NCBI RefSeq assembly: GCF_013402915.1 | Contig: NC_050719.1 | Location: forward strand, 434,001 to 498,000 | Source: Zygotorulaspora mrakii | Taxonomy: Eukaryota; Ascomycota; Saccharomycetes; Saccharomycetales; Saccharomycetaceae | Direction: 5' to 3' | DNA length: 64,000 nucleotides | In this document: in pieces, positions 40,059 through 49,908 of the stretch | Layout: the number at the start of each line of letters is the position of its first letter | Position numbering within the stretch: the first letter of the stretch is position 1 | Translations under genes and position numbers: made by a program | Notes under the pieces: model-generated | The model's database searches: none | The model's input: only the letters and a program-made list of their open reading frames with translations | What the model was told of the DNA's origin: nothing

Positions 40059-42181
40059 TTCTCAGCTGGTATATACAGATACTCTCTTCGCCCTCATTTA
40101 TTCCGATTTACATTTTTATATTGATGTGCTTTACATTTTTTTAATCTTATTCCACTCCTCTACAACTTCGGATCTTCGGGGAAAACAACGACCGTAGGCG
40201 GCAGGCAAAATGCGGCAGTTCAGATAACAGAACTCATTGAACCGAATAGGTTTATCTTAATGCTTCTCGAACAACGCTTTACGACACGTAACTTAGATAT
40301 ACGGAACTATTCATTTAGCTTGTAGAAGGCGCGGTACACATTTGTGGATTGAGGGAGCTGAGCAGGTCATCACTAGATCTTATTGAAATTGCCATTGCTT
40401 TATGTGAAGTTGTTTAGAAAAAAGAGTAAGGTTTCATTCTCTCAAAAAGTTTTTAAGCCATTTTTTTAAATACTAGAGGTCTGTTATCTCTCTCTCTGAG
40501 ATTCTGTCCATTTAAAACCCAGTTCGAATATCTGAGGGTCGCCGTAGGAACTTTCCTGACCTTTTTTCGGGTCAATTGAATGTTTAATCTTTCTTCGTTG
40601 CCCTGCGTCACCACAGTCATTCTGACCTGTTCTTATTTCAATCAAACTCGCCTATCTATTCAGGAGTGAGATTTTCAAGTAAGGCCATTCCTCCCTTTCG
40701 ACGTGAAGCATTCTTAAATATCGCAGTCGATTATCATTTGTGATTAATAGTCACACTCTCAAGTCAATTTATGGTATCTTTTGTTTGTGAAATCTGTTGC
40801 CTTAGCAAGCTAGAGGTGCTGTGATACTTTCGCTCGGTGATTTACATTAAAAAGGAGGCCTCGTCGAAACAAACTCTGGTCTTGGTTTTGAAAGCAATCG
40901 TGCTGCTTAACCATCAAAATCAATATCTAATCTCTCCTCGAGTGGCTTTCATTGAGTTAAACCCAGTTGACTCTCAGTCGACAGTATTTTTCACACTGTT
41001 TAGATTACTTTTTTTCTCAGAGGATTCCTACATGTAGATTTATAAGTGCAGCTTATTTTTGATAATTGCGAATCAACAATTGGATTTCCTTCGCCAGCGA
41101 ATTCATTTAGCCGCCCTGCTTTCTGGCAAACTAAAATGCAGATAAAAAAAAAAATCGCCTTTCATAAACCTTAGTTAAGAAAAGCAAAGTCAACACTTAT
41201 TGATAACTACTTGGTTCTCAAGTACCACTTAAACAAGCTTTTCTTCTTCGATTCGCACTCTGATTATTTTTTTCAATAATAAAGATTCGTAATACGGAGG
41301 GTTTCTCGAAAATATCAAACTGAATGTGACTCTACTCATAGGAAGAAGAATCCGCCTAGCATTTTTTTCACGACTGTATCCACTAAACGCATACTACACA
41401 GTGCTCCGAAACACACCAAGCTGGCCTTACAGCTACTAGATTTCTCCAAGAAATATTTCTGAAGGAGAAATGGAAAAAACATGTCATAGCAGGCTCATCG
41501 TTGCACCAAGGTGATATACGCCGATGTTCAGTTGATGTAGAAAAGCACCTTTGTCTAAAAGCATGCATATACACAACATCATGATATCATTAATCTGTTT
41601 GAACAGCGGCGATGTCTGATAATGACACTGTGACTACTAATAACGCACCAAGAAACCCAGTATGAACTCTTTCGGGGGCCGCCCATCTTTGCCATTCTAT
41701 AAGATACAAACAGAGTTTTTTCAAGCCTTGTTCCTTACTTTCGCTATTACTTTCTAAGTGAACCCTTAAACCAATGCAATAAAAAACCATACTGATGCTG
41801 ACGAGGAGCCCTATTTTAAAGAGATTCTAAATATTTCACACTGAAATGAAACTCCCGATCACTGACTATCAGGTTCAAGGTACCGCTGTAGTGTTACTTC
41901 TTACTTTTTGTTTGAATTTAGCAGCTACCAATTAAACTGCTTTGTCCACATTCCGGGCGCCATAGCTGAGGCGCCTAAGCCTTTTTTCCTTAAAGTTGAT
42001 ACATAAGAAAATCCCATTGGCGCAAAGCGAGAAAGCCATCGGGGTTTATAAACCCTGATAACCATCACAGCTATCTTTGACTTAAAACTTCTTCATTCCG
42101 GTGAAGGCGTATTCGATAGAAAAGACCAGGAGGAAAGCAAGGTCAAGACGAAGAATAAAGGCATATTGTAAAGGAATAGAT
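40059..42181. other. FCY1-JID1 divergent intergenic region
   Basis: About 2.1 kb with no gene I can support. Frames of 60-66 codons (for example 41,590-41,790, minus) have no recognised domain. Small inverted repeats are present: GGCGCC at 41,956-41,961 and again at 41,970-41,975, and the 14-bp perfect palindrome GGGTTTATAAACCC at 42,042-42,055, which contains a TATA-like core about 130 bp before JID1. Confidence 0.5.
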
Positions 42182-43168
42182 ATGCTATTGCAAAGAAACG
42201 TGCCGTTTATCTATAGGTATCGTCGAGCTTGCACTGCACAACTTAAAACAAGATCCACTTTATCGTTTAGCAAGAATGTACTGATTAAGCTGAACTTTAG
42301 ATTTTTCGCCATCCCCGCAAACTATGCTGAAAGTCACAACGAAGGAGGAAATGTTCATCATGATACGAGGTGGCCTAATCACGAGAATCCAACACCATAT
42401 GAGGTTTTTGGTATCACTCAACAAGAGTGCTCTTCAAGTAGAAATATAAACAAAAGCATCTTGAAGAAGCGATTTCATGAGTACGCAAAATTGTATCATC
42501 CGGATATCTCGCAGAATGTACGGATTATAAGATCACCAATAAAGCAGAAGCAACTTGGCGGGTCCTTGTTGTCTTTTGATGAGAAAGTGCTTAGGTTCAA
42601 GATAATGACGCAAGCTTATGAAATTTTGAGCGACACTGGGAGAAGAAATCTCTATGATCTCACGAAATCGAACTGGGCATACGGACCTCAGTCGAGTTCA
42701 ACGTACGCGTCATCTCATGCATACCCAAGCAGCCATGGCTACCAGACAAACTCAACATATGAGTACTGGAATGCCGGTACGTGGGAAGAAATGAACGATT
42801 TAAACAAAGGAACGCAAGAAAGAGAGAAGCTGGATCCGTGGACAGTGTTTCTGTGGCTTTGCGGCCTAGTGGTATGTTTAGAGGCCACTGCGTTACTAAC
42901 GAGAATCGAAAACTCTTTGACAAGTCAACAGTACACGCACGAGGAAACAGAGTTCGATTTAGCACAATCCTATTCAAACTATGGCCTAGATTCTGATAAG
43001 TTTTCAAGACTAAGAAGATTCCTGTGGTTCAGAACCTACGGACTCTATAGGGCTAAAGATGATCTAGACAGAGAAGCAGAGAAGAACGAAGGCTTAGTTC
43101 AAGATCTCATAAAAGCTACAGCAGAAAAGGATAATGGAGCATGCAAGTTTTCTGCCTCCAAAAAATGA
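42182..43168 (+). CDS. JID1: Mitochondrial J-domain protein Jid1
   Basis: A 328-residue DnaJ-family protein; yeast Jid1 (301) is mitochondrial. The first 45 residues are basic and hydroxylated, fitting a presequence. The J domain runs from about 72 (PTPYEVFGI) to about 160 with the HPD motif in YHPDIS. It has an unusual insert between HPD and the last helix. A conserved YEYWNAGTWEE block follows, then a transmembrane segment at about 222-240 (TVFLWLCGLVVCLEATALL) and the motif FSRLRRFLWFRTYGLY. The frame extends 27 codons upstream only to a GTG; the ATG at 42,182 is used. Confidence 0.92.
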   Translation: MLLQRNVPFIYRYRRACTAQLKTRSTLSFSKNVLIKLNFRFFAIPANYAESHNEGGNVHHDTRWPNHENPTPYEVFGITQQECSSSRNINKSILKKRFHEYAKLYHPDISQNVRIIRSPIKQKQLGGSLLSFDEKVLRFKIMTQAYEILSDTGRRNLYDLTKSNWAYGPQSSSTYASSHAYPSSHGYQTNSTYEYWNAGTWEEMNDLNKGTQEREKLDPWTVFLWLCGLVVCLEATALLTRIENSLTSQQYTHEETEFDLAQSYSNYGLDSDKFSRLRRFLWFRTYGLYRAKDDLDREAEKNEGLVQDLIKATAEKDNGACKFSASKK

Positions 43169-43549
43169 GACCAGCCACAATATAGCTCGGAGTGATATTC
43201 CACAACGAACTTCAACAATGAATACAACTGTATGTTATATTAAACGTAGATCCAAAAAAAACAAGCTTTAGCATATGTTATGTAGCCTTTTAAATAAACC
43301 GACGAAACTTATATTCATTATCACGGGAATGATCAGACAGGGCAATTGATCGAAGTTAAAAGGTCCTGTATTTCGCATTATATATTTCATTTTCCTTTCA
43401 ACATCCTCAGATAGTGATTCGCGAAGCGAATCGTCATGATGCACAAACAATGAAAAATGAAGAGTGATGAGTGAGGACAAAATTGAAGATCTCTTCGAAT
43501 TTACTACTCATCTAAGGTAATCTGACAGTTGTAGGATAGCAAAAGTATC
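43169..43549. other. JID1-ARO7 spacer
   Basis: About 380 bp between two rightward genes; it should hold the JID1 terminator and ARO7 promoter. No gene or distinct motif seen. Confidence 0.5.
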
Positions 43550-44320
43550 ATGGATTTCACCAATCCTGAGACGGTCCTAGACTTGCGTAACATTAGAGAT
43601 GAGCTTGTGAGAATGGAAGATACGATTATCTTCAATTTCATCGAGAGGTCGAGATTTCCAACCTGTCCACCAGTCTATGAAAAGGAACGTCCGGGACTTG
43701 CAATTCCCAACTTTAATGGCTCATTTTTGGATTGGGCTCTTCTGCAAATGGAAATGGTGCAATCACAGATAAGAAGATTTGAATCTCCAGACGAAACCCC
43801 GTTCTTTCCAGATCATATATTGAAACCAATTTTGCCAAGTGTTAATTATCCACCAATTTTAGCTAAATTTGCGTCGCAAGTTAATTATAATGGTAAAATT
43901 AAAGAAATTTATGAAAAGGAAATGGTTCCACTTATCTCCAAGTATGATGGTGATCAACCCGAAAACTACGGATCCGTGGCAACTAGAGATATCGAATGTC
44001 TCAACAGCTTAAGTAGAAGGATTCACTTCGGGAAATTTGTTGCAGAGGCAAAATTTCAAGCTGAAGAGAAAATGTTCACCAAGTTAATTCAAGAAAAGGA
44101 CGTCGAAGGACTGATGAAAAGTATCACCAATTCTGCTGTTGAAGAAAAAATCTTACATAGACTGATTAGAAAAGCAGAAGTTTATGGCATTGATCCAACC
44201 AATAATAAGGGAGAACGAAGAATCACACCAGAATATTTGGTAAAAATCTATAAAGATTTCGTTATTACAATCACTAAGGAGGTCGAGATTGATTATCTTT
44301 TGAGAAGACTTAGCGATTAG
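43550..44320 (+). CDS. ARO7: Chorismate mutase
   Basis: A 256-residue enzyme, the same length as yeast Aro7. It rearranges chorismate to prephenate, the first step specific to phenylalanine and tyrosine. The all-helical AroQ fold is visible: LRNIRDELVRMEDTIIFNFIERS near the start (given in parts LRNIRDELVRMED and TIIFNFIERS), RRFESPDETPFFPD, GSVATRDIECLNSLSRRIHFG and AVEEKILHRL. The C-terminal ITPEYLVKIYKD contains the threonine (T226 in yeast) that controls allosteric switching by Trp and Tyr. It converges on the carrier gene YMC1. Confidence 0.97.
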   Translation: MDFTNPETVLDLRNIRDELVRMEDTIIFNFIERSRFPTCPPVYEKERPGLAIPNFNGSFLDWALLQMEMVQSQIRRFESPDETPFFPDHILKPILPSVNYPPILAKFASQVNYNGKIKEIYEKEMVPLISKYDGDQPENYGSVATRDIECLNSLSRRIHFGKFVAEAKFQAEEKMFTKLIQEKDVEGLMKSITNSAVEEKILHRLIRKAEVYGIDPTNNKGERRITPEYLVKIYKDFVITITKEVEIDYLLRRLSD

Positions 44321-44421
44321 CTCTGGATATATATCTCCCATATTCACGTACTGCAAAAATAAAGCATGCGCCTTCATTAATTATTAATATATACATTGGG
44401 GATAAATATATAAAAGGTTAT

Positions 44422-45345
44422 TCAATTGAGAAATCTCATAGCAAGTTCAAAAGTTGCAAAAGTAGCACCATTTGCTGGCGCTGCTCTCATCATCGTAGGT
44501 GTGAAACCCTTAAAGTATGCACGAATTCCTCCTTGTATAAACAAATTCTTGGCGACAAGACGCATAGACTTTCCGTACTTTGGAGACTTAAGATTATCTG
44601 TTTGCATCACGGATTTTATAACATCTACGGGATACACCACTGACCATAAAGCAGTGCCCGCGATAGCACCATATCCACAGAGCTTCCACGCTGGAATATT
44701 CTTTCTGTCTAGGCCTTTATTCATATCAGACGCCACAAGCGCTTCATAAACCAGGAAATAGGTACCACAGCCATGTCCTTCGCGAAGTAATGTTGGGATC
44801 AGACCACGCATCAAGCCGCCTTGAGATCTCAGTTTCTTGATGCAGTCTATGGGTCCTTTATACAACGCACTCGCGCCAGTCCCGGTTTGTGTTTGAGTTT
44901 GTAGTCTTATTCTCACATGTTCAATAGGTGCTGCAAGAAAGGAGTTGGCGATACCACCAGCCAAACCGCAGGTATAGTACTGTTGGAGGGAAAGTGTGGA
45001 TAATGAATCAGTATTCAATGAATGAAACATTCGCTTCATAGCTTCATTAACACCAAATTGTATAGATACGCAAGCGCCCACACCGAATAACGGCGTCAAT
45101 GTCCCTTTGTAAAATGCCATAAAACCTTCGTTTTTTATTAAATTGCGCACCACCTCACTTACAGAAGTCACTCTAGTAGATGTCTGTAGACGGACTTTTG
45201 CGGTGTCAAAAGGCTGACCAACAAGAACTTGAGCTATTCCTCCTGTAGTGCCAGCCAGTAGGTCCTTCAAAACCCTGGACTTATCCTTCGAACCTTCCAG
45301 CTCCAAATCATCAATAAGTTGTGGTGCAGGCCACTCTTCAGACAT
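44422..45345 (-). CDS. YMC1: Mitochondrial carrier, Ymc1/Ymc2 type
   Basis: A 307-residue inner-membrane carrier with three repeated modules, each with a PxD/E signature: GQPFDTAKVRLQ, AAPIEHVRIRLQ and VYPVDVIKSVMQ. Yeast Ymc1 is proposed to carry glycine for haem synthesis and Ymc2 glutamate or related substrates; substrate here is not determined. The yeast pair arose by genome duplication, and this single gene stands for both. The ATG at 45,345 (MSEEWPAPQLIDDLE) aligns with yeast MSEEFPSPQLIDDLE; the TTG four codons up is rejected. Confidence 0.95.
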   Translation of the reverse strand: MSEEWPAPQLIDDLELEGSKDKSRVLKDLLAGTTGGIAQVLVGQPFDTAKVRLQTSTRVTSVSEVVRNLIKNEGFMAFYKGTLTPLFGVGACVSIQFGVNEAMKRMFHSLNTDSLSTLSLQQYYTCGLAGGIANSFLAAPIEHVRIRLQTQTQTGTGASALYKGPIDCIKKLRSQGGLMRGLIPTLLREGHGCGTYFLVYEALVASDMNKGLDRKNIPAWKLCGYGAIAGTALWSVVYPVDVIKSVMQTDNLKSPKYGKSMRLVAKNLFIQGGIRAYFKGFTPTMMRAAPANGATFATFELAMRFLN

Positions 45346-45441
45346 CCTTCTGCTCAACGAAACTACACTACAAACGCTGTGAGAATCGTCTTCTTTGTTC
45401 TTTTGGTTGCTAGATCAGCAATAATTAAATTTCACTTTTCA

Positions 45442-45457
45442 TTTTTTTTTTTTTTTT
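45442..45457 (+). promoter_or_regulatory. T16 tract upstream of YMC1
   Basis: Sixteen consecutive T on the plus strand, about 100 bp upstream of the leftward YMC1 start. Poly(dA:dT) of this length keeps nucleosomes away from yeast promoters. Confidence 0.5.
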
Positions 45458-45534
45458 GAGAACGCTTTACAACATCGGAAGGCTTGAGAACGTTCATATC
45501 AATGACCAAAAGAAATCTTCTTTTCTCATACGAT

Positions 45535-46581
45535 TCACACCCAATCTACTAGATCTCTTTGGCGATAAATGCTTGCTATTACAGCAAGTGTCAATCCAAC
45601 AATATTAAGATCACAAGGAGCAGAACTAATTCCTAAATTTGCCATTTCAGAAGGCAAATTAATTTGAAGTGCTGGAATCTTGATCTTTGCTTCTTCAGAC
45701 GCCGCCTTGACAGCATCCTCCTCTATTACTTTACGGCACTTCTTACCAAGTTCTCGAATACTGCTAACGGACTCTGCTGTGAGATTGACTGGTAAGTGAT
45801 ATAAAATGTACAAAAGCCAATTGCTTAGCCGAATTGATTGCGGAGGTCTTTTGCACTTCATCATATCCTTGAGCCATTCTTGATTCATATACTGGACAAG
45901 GATCCATATGTTACGTGCATTTATTGTAGATGTGAAAGCCGTATGAGTTGGCTCGTGTTCTTGCAAATATTGATACCACTGTTTAAATCCAACTGGAATT
46001 TCTCGGTTTAACTCCTGAATATTTATCTTGATGTCATCAATACTTTTAATTTTCTTATTCTTCAGTTTTTTGACAGTGCTGATAGCCCATTGTTCGTCTA
46101 TCTCGAGAGAGCTATCTTCCTTTATATTTGGAGCTTCCTTTAAGATAGAGAGGAGATGCAGGACTATACCTTTTTGTTCAGGAAGACCAGAAAGATACCT
46201 TCGAAGATAAAGCAAGAGAAGATCCATCGTTGTGCCATCATAACCCTGAAATACGTCACTATTTTCATTAACGATTTGCTTCGTATCAATGAACCACTCC
46301 AGCCATTTGTCCATACGAAGCCTGAAATCCGCGAAGACCTCACTAGGAGGAGGATTGTTGTTCAAGACTACCACTTTACTTGTCTCTTCCTCCTCGTCAT
46401 CATACAACGATGCTTTGTACTTAGTATATTGCTTTTTCTTTGAAACGTTCGTTCTCAAGGCTTCTTGGCGCACATTACTCAGATATCGTACAGCTTCAGG
46501 GTTAACGAGTTTATCATTAAGTGAAAAGGCCCTGCTTTGCCCGAAAGCAGAATCTACTAGATGCTTAGAATTATCCCTCAT
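45535..46581 (-). CDS. BRR1: Spliceosomal snRNP biogenesis protein Brr1 (Gemin2-like)
   Basis: A 348-residue protein; yeast Brr1 has 341. It is the yeast relative of Gemin2 and promotes Sm-ring assembly on spliceosomal snRNAs. Shared blocks include AFGQSRAFSLNDKLVNPEAVRYLSNVRQEALRTN (parts FGQSRAFSL and VRQEALRTN), TMDLLLLYLRRYL and ELGKKCRKVI. Overall identity is moderate. The frame extends to a TTG at 46,614; the first ATG at 46,581 (MRDNSKHLVDSAFGQSR) is used and aligns with the yeast N-terminus. Confidence 0.9.
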   Translation of the reverse strand: MRDNSKHLVDSAFGQSRAFSLNDKLVNPEAVRYLSNVRQEALRTNVSKKKQYTKYKASLYDDEEEETSKVVVLNNNPPPSEVFADFRLRMDKWLEWFIDTKQIVNENSDVFQGYDGTTMDLLLLYLRRYLSGLPEQKGIVLHLLSILKEAPNIKEDSSLEIDEQWAISTVKKLKNKKIKSIDDIKINIQELNREIPVGFKQWYQYLQEHEPTHTAFTSTINARNIWILVQYMNQEWLKDMMKCKRPPQSIRLSNWLLYILYHLPVNLTAESVSSIRELGKKCRKVIEEDAVKAASEEAKIKIPALQINLPSEMANLGISSAPCDLNIVGLTLAVIASIYRQRDLVDWV

Positions 46582-46975
46582 GCTTCGATCGATTTTTCCT
46601 TTCAGCTCCCCCAATTGAAATAGAAAACGGCTTTTTTCAATATGATATTGACGGATGTCTCAAAGAGATGCATCGTACAGAATTCTAAAAAGTGATATAC
46701 CTCTTCACCTAACAACGATCATAACGTCGCATCATATATACAGCCAGCTTGATATATTACCGTAGTAAACGTCTAACTATTATTTTCTGTGCTTTTTAAA
46801 CGCATCATATCCATTCCATTTTCGCCATTTGATGATAAAGGGTTCCTTTTTTTAGTTCCAGCACTAAAATGTGACTGGCTAATTTTGGCAGAGAGTGTAT
46901 TGAAATTTTTTTCATATGTTTTCAAAATCACTTCAAAGTCGTGAGTTTCAATTAATGAGTAATGGTGTTATAGTA
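46582..46975. other. TFB4-BRR1 spacer
   Basis: About 390 bp between two leftward genes, holding the BRR1 upstream region and the TFB4 3' end. No gene or distinct motif seen. Confidence 0.5.
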
Positions 46976-47953
46976 TCACTCCCTACTCTTCTTTAATTTA
47001 GCAATGACTCGCTCATCAAATTCCGAATCGCAGGCAGGACACCTGTTACTCGGGGGAATTATTGATAAAACACATAAGCAGACAGAGCAAATATAACCCA
47101 CTGCTACAACTTTACCAGTCAGGTAACATGATGTTCTAAAGTCGACTGATCCTTGGTTTGGTTTCACTATAATCTGTCTCAGCGATGGGTCAATGAACAT
47201 AGCAGTAGAAAGGTATTGTATAAGGCCATCGGTGGATTCAACATGCAGGTAAACTCCTTGAGTAGCATCAGTAGTTTGTTGCAAAAATGTACTATCTCGT
47301 CTCCCCCCAATCTTAACAACATCGATGGGACATTTTAACTTAGTTGCAGAAAAAATACAATTCATGATTGGAATGTATTGGAAAATTTCATCTCTTCCAC
47401 CACCACTGCCGCAAGTTAAAACTAAAAGGCGCGACTTGAGTGAAATTGATGAAAGCTCTCTTGAAAGCCTGTTGGTATATGTGAGTCCGGCAGACATTCC
47501 GCCAGCCAGTGTGCTTTTTTGTGTAATCTTGTCTACCTGATTTTTCTCTTCTTGAAACAGCTTATACAACTCTTCAACTAAAGTCTCATCAACATTTCTG
47601 AACTGTCTATACATGTCATTGCTGATGATTGAGAGATCCTTAGTTGAAAAAGATGCATGCCCATAAGATTGCTCAGAGTATTGTCTTGAGACACTTTTTG
47701 GATAGAGATATTTGATGCCTTGTGAATGTGCAGCAATAACAGCCACTCGATTTGAATTGTTGAAGGCTAAATGTGCGTTCAGGAAGACTATGATGGATTG
47801 CAGTACCGTTATCATGTTGCCATCCTTGCCGTCTAGCTCTGCCCACAATTTAGGCGCTGTGTCGATGACAAGAACCAATAAAGACGGCGTTTCCTCCGCA
47901 TACTGCGGCCTTGTTTTAGAAGTACGGAATGTTGGATCAGAAATAGCGTCCAT
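46976..47953 (-). CDS. TFB4: TFIIH core subunit Tfb4 (p34)
   Basis: A 325-residue subunit of the TFIIH core, needed for transcription initiation and nucleotide excision repair; yeast has 338. The N-terminal von Willebrand A-like domain (about 25-240) includes LLVLVIDTAPKLWAEL, SDMYRQFRNVDETLVEELYKL and KCPIDVVKIGG. A C4 zinc finger lies near the end (CSVCLCVL and CPACDSEF). Yeast's basic C-terminal tail is shorter here. The ATG at 47,953 (MDAISDPTF) matches the yeast start; three codons further up is a GTG. Confidence 0.96.
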   Translation of the reverse strand: MDAISDPTFRTSKTRPQYAEETPSLLVLVIDTAPKLWAELDGKDGNMITVLQSIIVFLNAHLAFNNSNRVAVIAAHSQGIKYLYPKSVSRQYSEQSYGHASFSTKDLSIISNDMYRQFRNVDETLVEELYKLFQEEKNQVDKITQKSTLAGGMSAGLTYTNRLSRELSSISLKSRLLVLTCGSGGGRDEIFQYIPIMNCIFSATKLKCPIDVVKIGGRRDSTFLQQTTDATQGVYLHVESTDGLIQYLSTAMFIDPSLRQIIVKPNQGSVDFRTSCYLTGKVVAVGYICSVCLCVLSIIPPSNRCPACDSEFDERVIAKLKKSRE

Positions 47954-48114
47954 TTGTTGCACTGGCTGGTCTTGTGGTACCGATCTCTATACTGTATTTC
48001 GATTACACGTACTTGGTCTTCTCTTCAGATTGCAATTTTGATGTTCGGACTGTTAAGAAAAGTAAGAGAACAAAGACTTAGCGAAATAAATCATTTAATA
48101 ATACAATCTGATAT

Positions 48115-49662
48115 TTACATAGATATTATAGATCCCTCCTCAATGGAATAAGCCACGACCACCTTGTCACTAGCATAATTCCATGAGAGATTAAAGATGC
48201 AATCTCGCTCTTTCGGACTTTGGTAGCTACCATAAACAGGAAATGTGATGGGAGATATTGGACTATCGTTTCCAAGCTTCTCAAGCAGCGCCTCAACATC
48301 ATAGACTATCAGATGCCCATCTATGAAGCCTGCAGAATATTTTTTTTTGTCACTAGATAATTCCGCTGAGAGAATAGGCACTCCATCAGCGATGGTAACA
48401 GCAATTAAAGTATTTTTTGATAACGACCATAGACGGATCGATCCATCCATCGAAGAAGATATTATCTTATCGTCATCAAGCCAACAAGCTGAAACGATGG
48501 TTTGTGAATGGCCATAAAAACAATTGCTCGGGTTACTGCTGCCTCCTCGCCAAACTCTCAAGGTAAAATCATCCGAAGCGCTTAATAATAGCTTTTTGTT
48601 TCGATTGAATTTTAGAATACCTATTGGACCTTGATGACCAATTAGTTTACCGATAGGTTTCCTCTCTCCAATTTGATATACTATCAGTGAACCTTGGATC
48701 CCTGGCAAGACAAATTTATCCTTTTCTACCCATTCCAAATCAACGCCCAAAGAGTCAGAATCTGCTGCATTTTCTTTCAATTCAAAATTCTGTAGAGCTG
48801 TGCCAGTTATTACGTTCCATAAGATTGCAACGTTATCAACATCTGATGTGAGAAAATGTGAATCGTCCTCGTTCCATTTAATGGATACAATGGGTGACCT
48901 ATGGAAGCTGAAAACATTTTGTAGGTGTCCTTCGGCATTCCATAGCCTCAGTTCACCGTTTTCCACTCCAGTGACGATTTTCTTCCCATCTGGCGACCAT
49001 GCTAAGCAGGTAACTTGGTTTGTTGTTATACCGCTAGATGAATTAAATGCAAAAGGGTGTCTCAATTCTAACGACTTCTCGACAGTCGCTTTTTCAGAAT
49101 TGTAGTGTATGATCCTGGCCAATGAATCCTGTCCTCCAACTGCTAACAGCTCCGGAAAGTGAGGATTCCAACTTGAGAGAACTATCTTACCAAGTTTTTT
49201 CTCTTCTTTCAAGGTCTTGATGAAAAGCGGGGGACTTTTGCTCCTCGTATTGCTATCTTTATCTGGTGCGACACTATACACAACTTCTTTTTCTTTCTCT
49301 TTTTTCTCATCTTCCAAACTCTCATAATCATTCTCCAGTGAAAATCTGCCTTTAGCCACCACCTCTGGGCAAGTTGCCTTGTCAATTTCTAGTGCTTGCG
49401 CAAGATTAAAAATACTCGCATAGTGTGTCTCATCCACATCTCGAAGCTTGCCAGTTGAGTCCACCAGCAACTCGCACTCACAAAAAAGTATACCTTTCTG
49501 AACGAGATTTACCAATGTTCCAAGTGGTATGTGCTGCTTGTATTTTCGGTCAAATTCCAATACTCGAGTATCATCCTGCAGTGCCAATGCACTAACCTCG
49601 TTACCGGTCTCTTGAAGATACCGCCATATCAAATAATTTAGCTCTTCACTAGTAATACTCAT
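48115..49662 (-). CDS. SIF2: Set3 complex WD40 subunit Sif2
   Basis: A 515-residue protein; yeast has 535. Sif2 is a core subunit of the Set3 histone deacetylase complex, which represses sporulation genes and damps transcription kinetics. The N-terminus MSITSEELNYLIWRYLQETG contains the LisH tetramerisation motif and is near-identical to yeast. A charged linker follows, then WD40 repeats from about 150 to the end, including TCLAWSPDGKKIVTGVENGELRLW (parts TCLAWSPDG and GVENGELRLW) and SASDDFTLRVW. Divergent from EXO84. Confidence 0.95.
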   Translation of the reverse strand: MSITSEELNYLIWRYLQETGNEVSALALQDDTRVLEFDRKYKQHIPLGTLVNLVQKGILFCECELLVDSTGKLRDVDETHYASIFNLAQALEIDKATCPEVVAKGRFSLENDYESLEDEKKEKEKEVVYSVAPDKDSNTRSKSPPLFIKTLKEEKKLGKIVLSSWNPHFPELLAVGGQDSLARIIHYNSEKATVEKSLELRHPFAFNSSSGITTNQVTCLAWSPDGKKIVTGVENGELRLWNAEGHLQNVFSFHRSPIVSIKWNEDDSHFLTSDVDNVAILWNVITGTALQNFELKENAADSDSLGVDLEWVEKDKFVLPGIQGSLIVYQIGERKPIGKLIGHQGPIGILKFNRNKKLLLSASDDFTLRVWRGGSSNPSNCFYGHSQTIVSACWLDDDKIISSSMDGSIRLWSLSKNTLIAVTIADGVPILSAELSSDKKKYSAGFIDGHLIVYDVEALLEKLGNDSPISPITFPVYGSYQSPKERDCIFNLSWNYASDKVVVAYSIEEGSIISM

Positions 49663-49908
49663 AACTTAAGCATAAACGCGGACTATTGTGAGAATTCCTA
49701 CTATTAGCTAACCGAAACTCAATCTGTGTTAACATTTTTTTGAAATGACATTCCAGCTCGTTTGTTTACTTCAAAGTTTGAAATTTCCTCAAAAAAGATC
49801 AAACGCTTGTAAGCTAAAAAGGGCAATATTGAAATTAGAGAAGAAGTAAATACGATATAACTCATATTGGAGTTTATTGGCATTTGACAAATCCATCATC
49901 AAGCAGAA

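Noticed and set aside
41590..41790. 66-codon minus-strand frame (MVFYCIGLRVHLE...) in the FCY1-JID1 gap
   Set aside because: It looks vaguely like a membrane-protein fragment but I could not match any family; length is within chance expectation.
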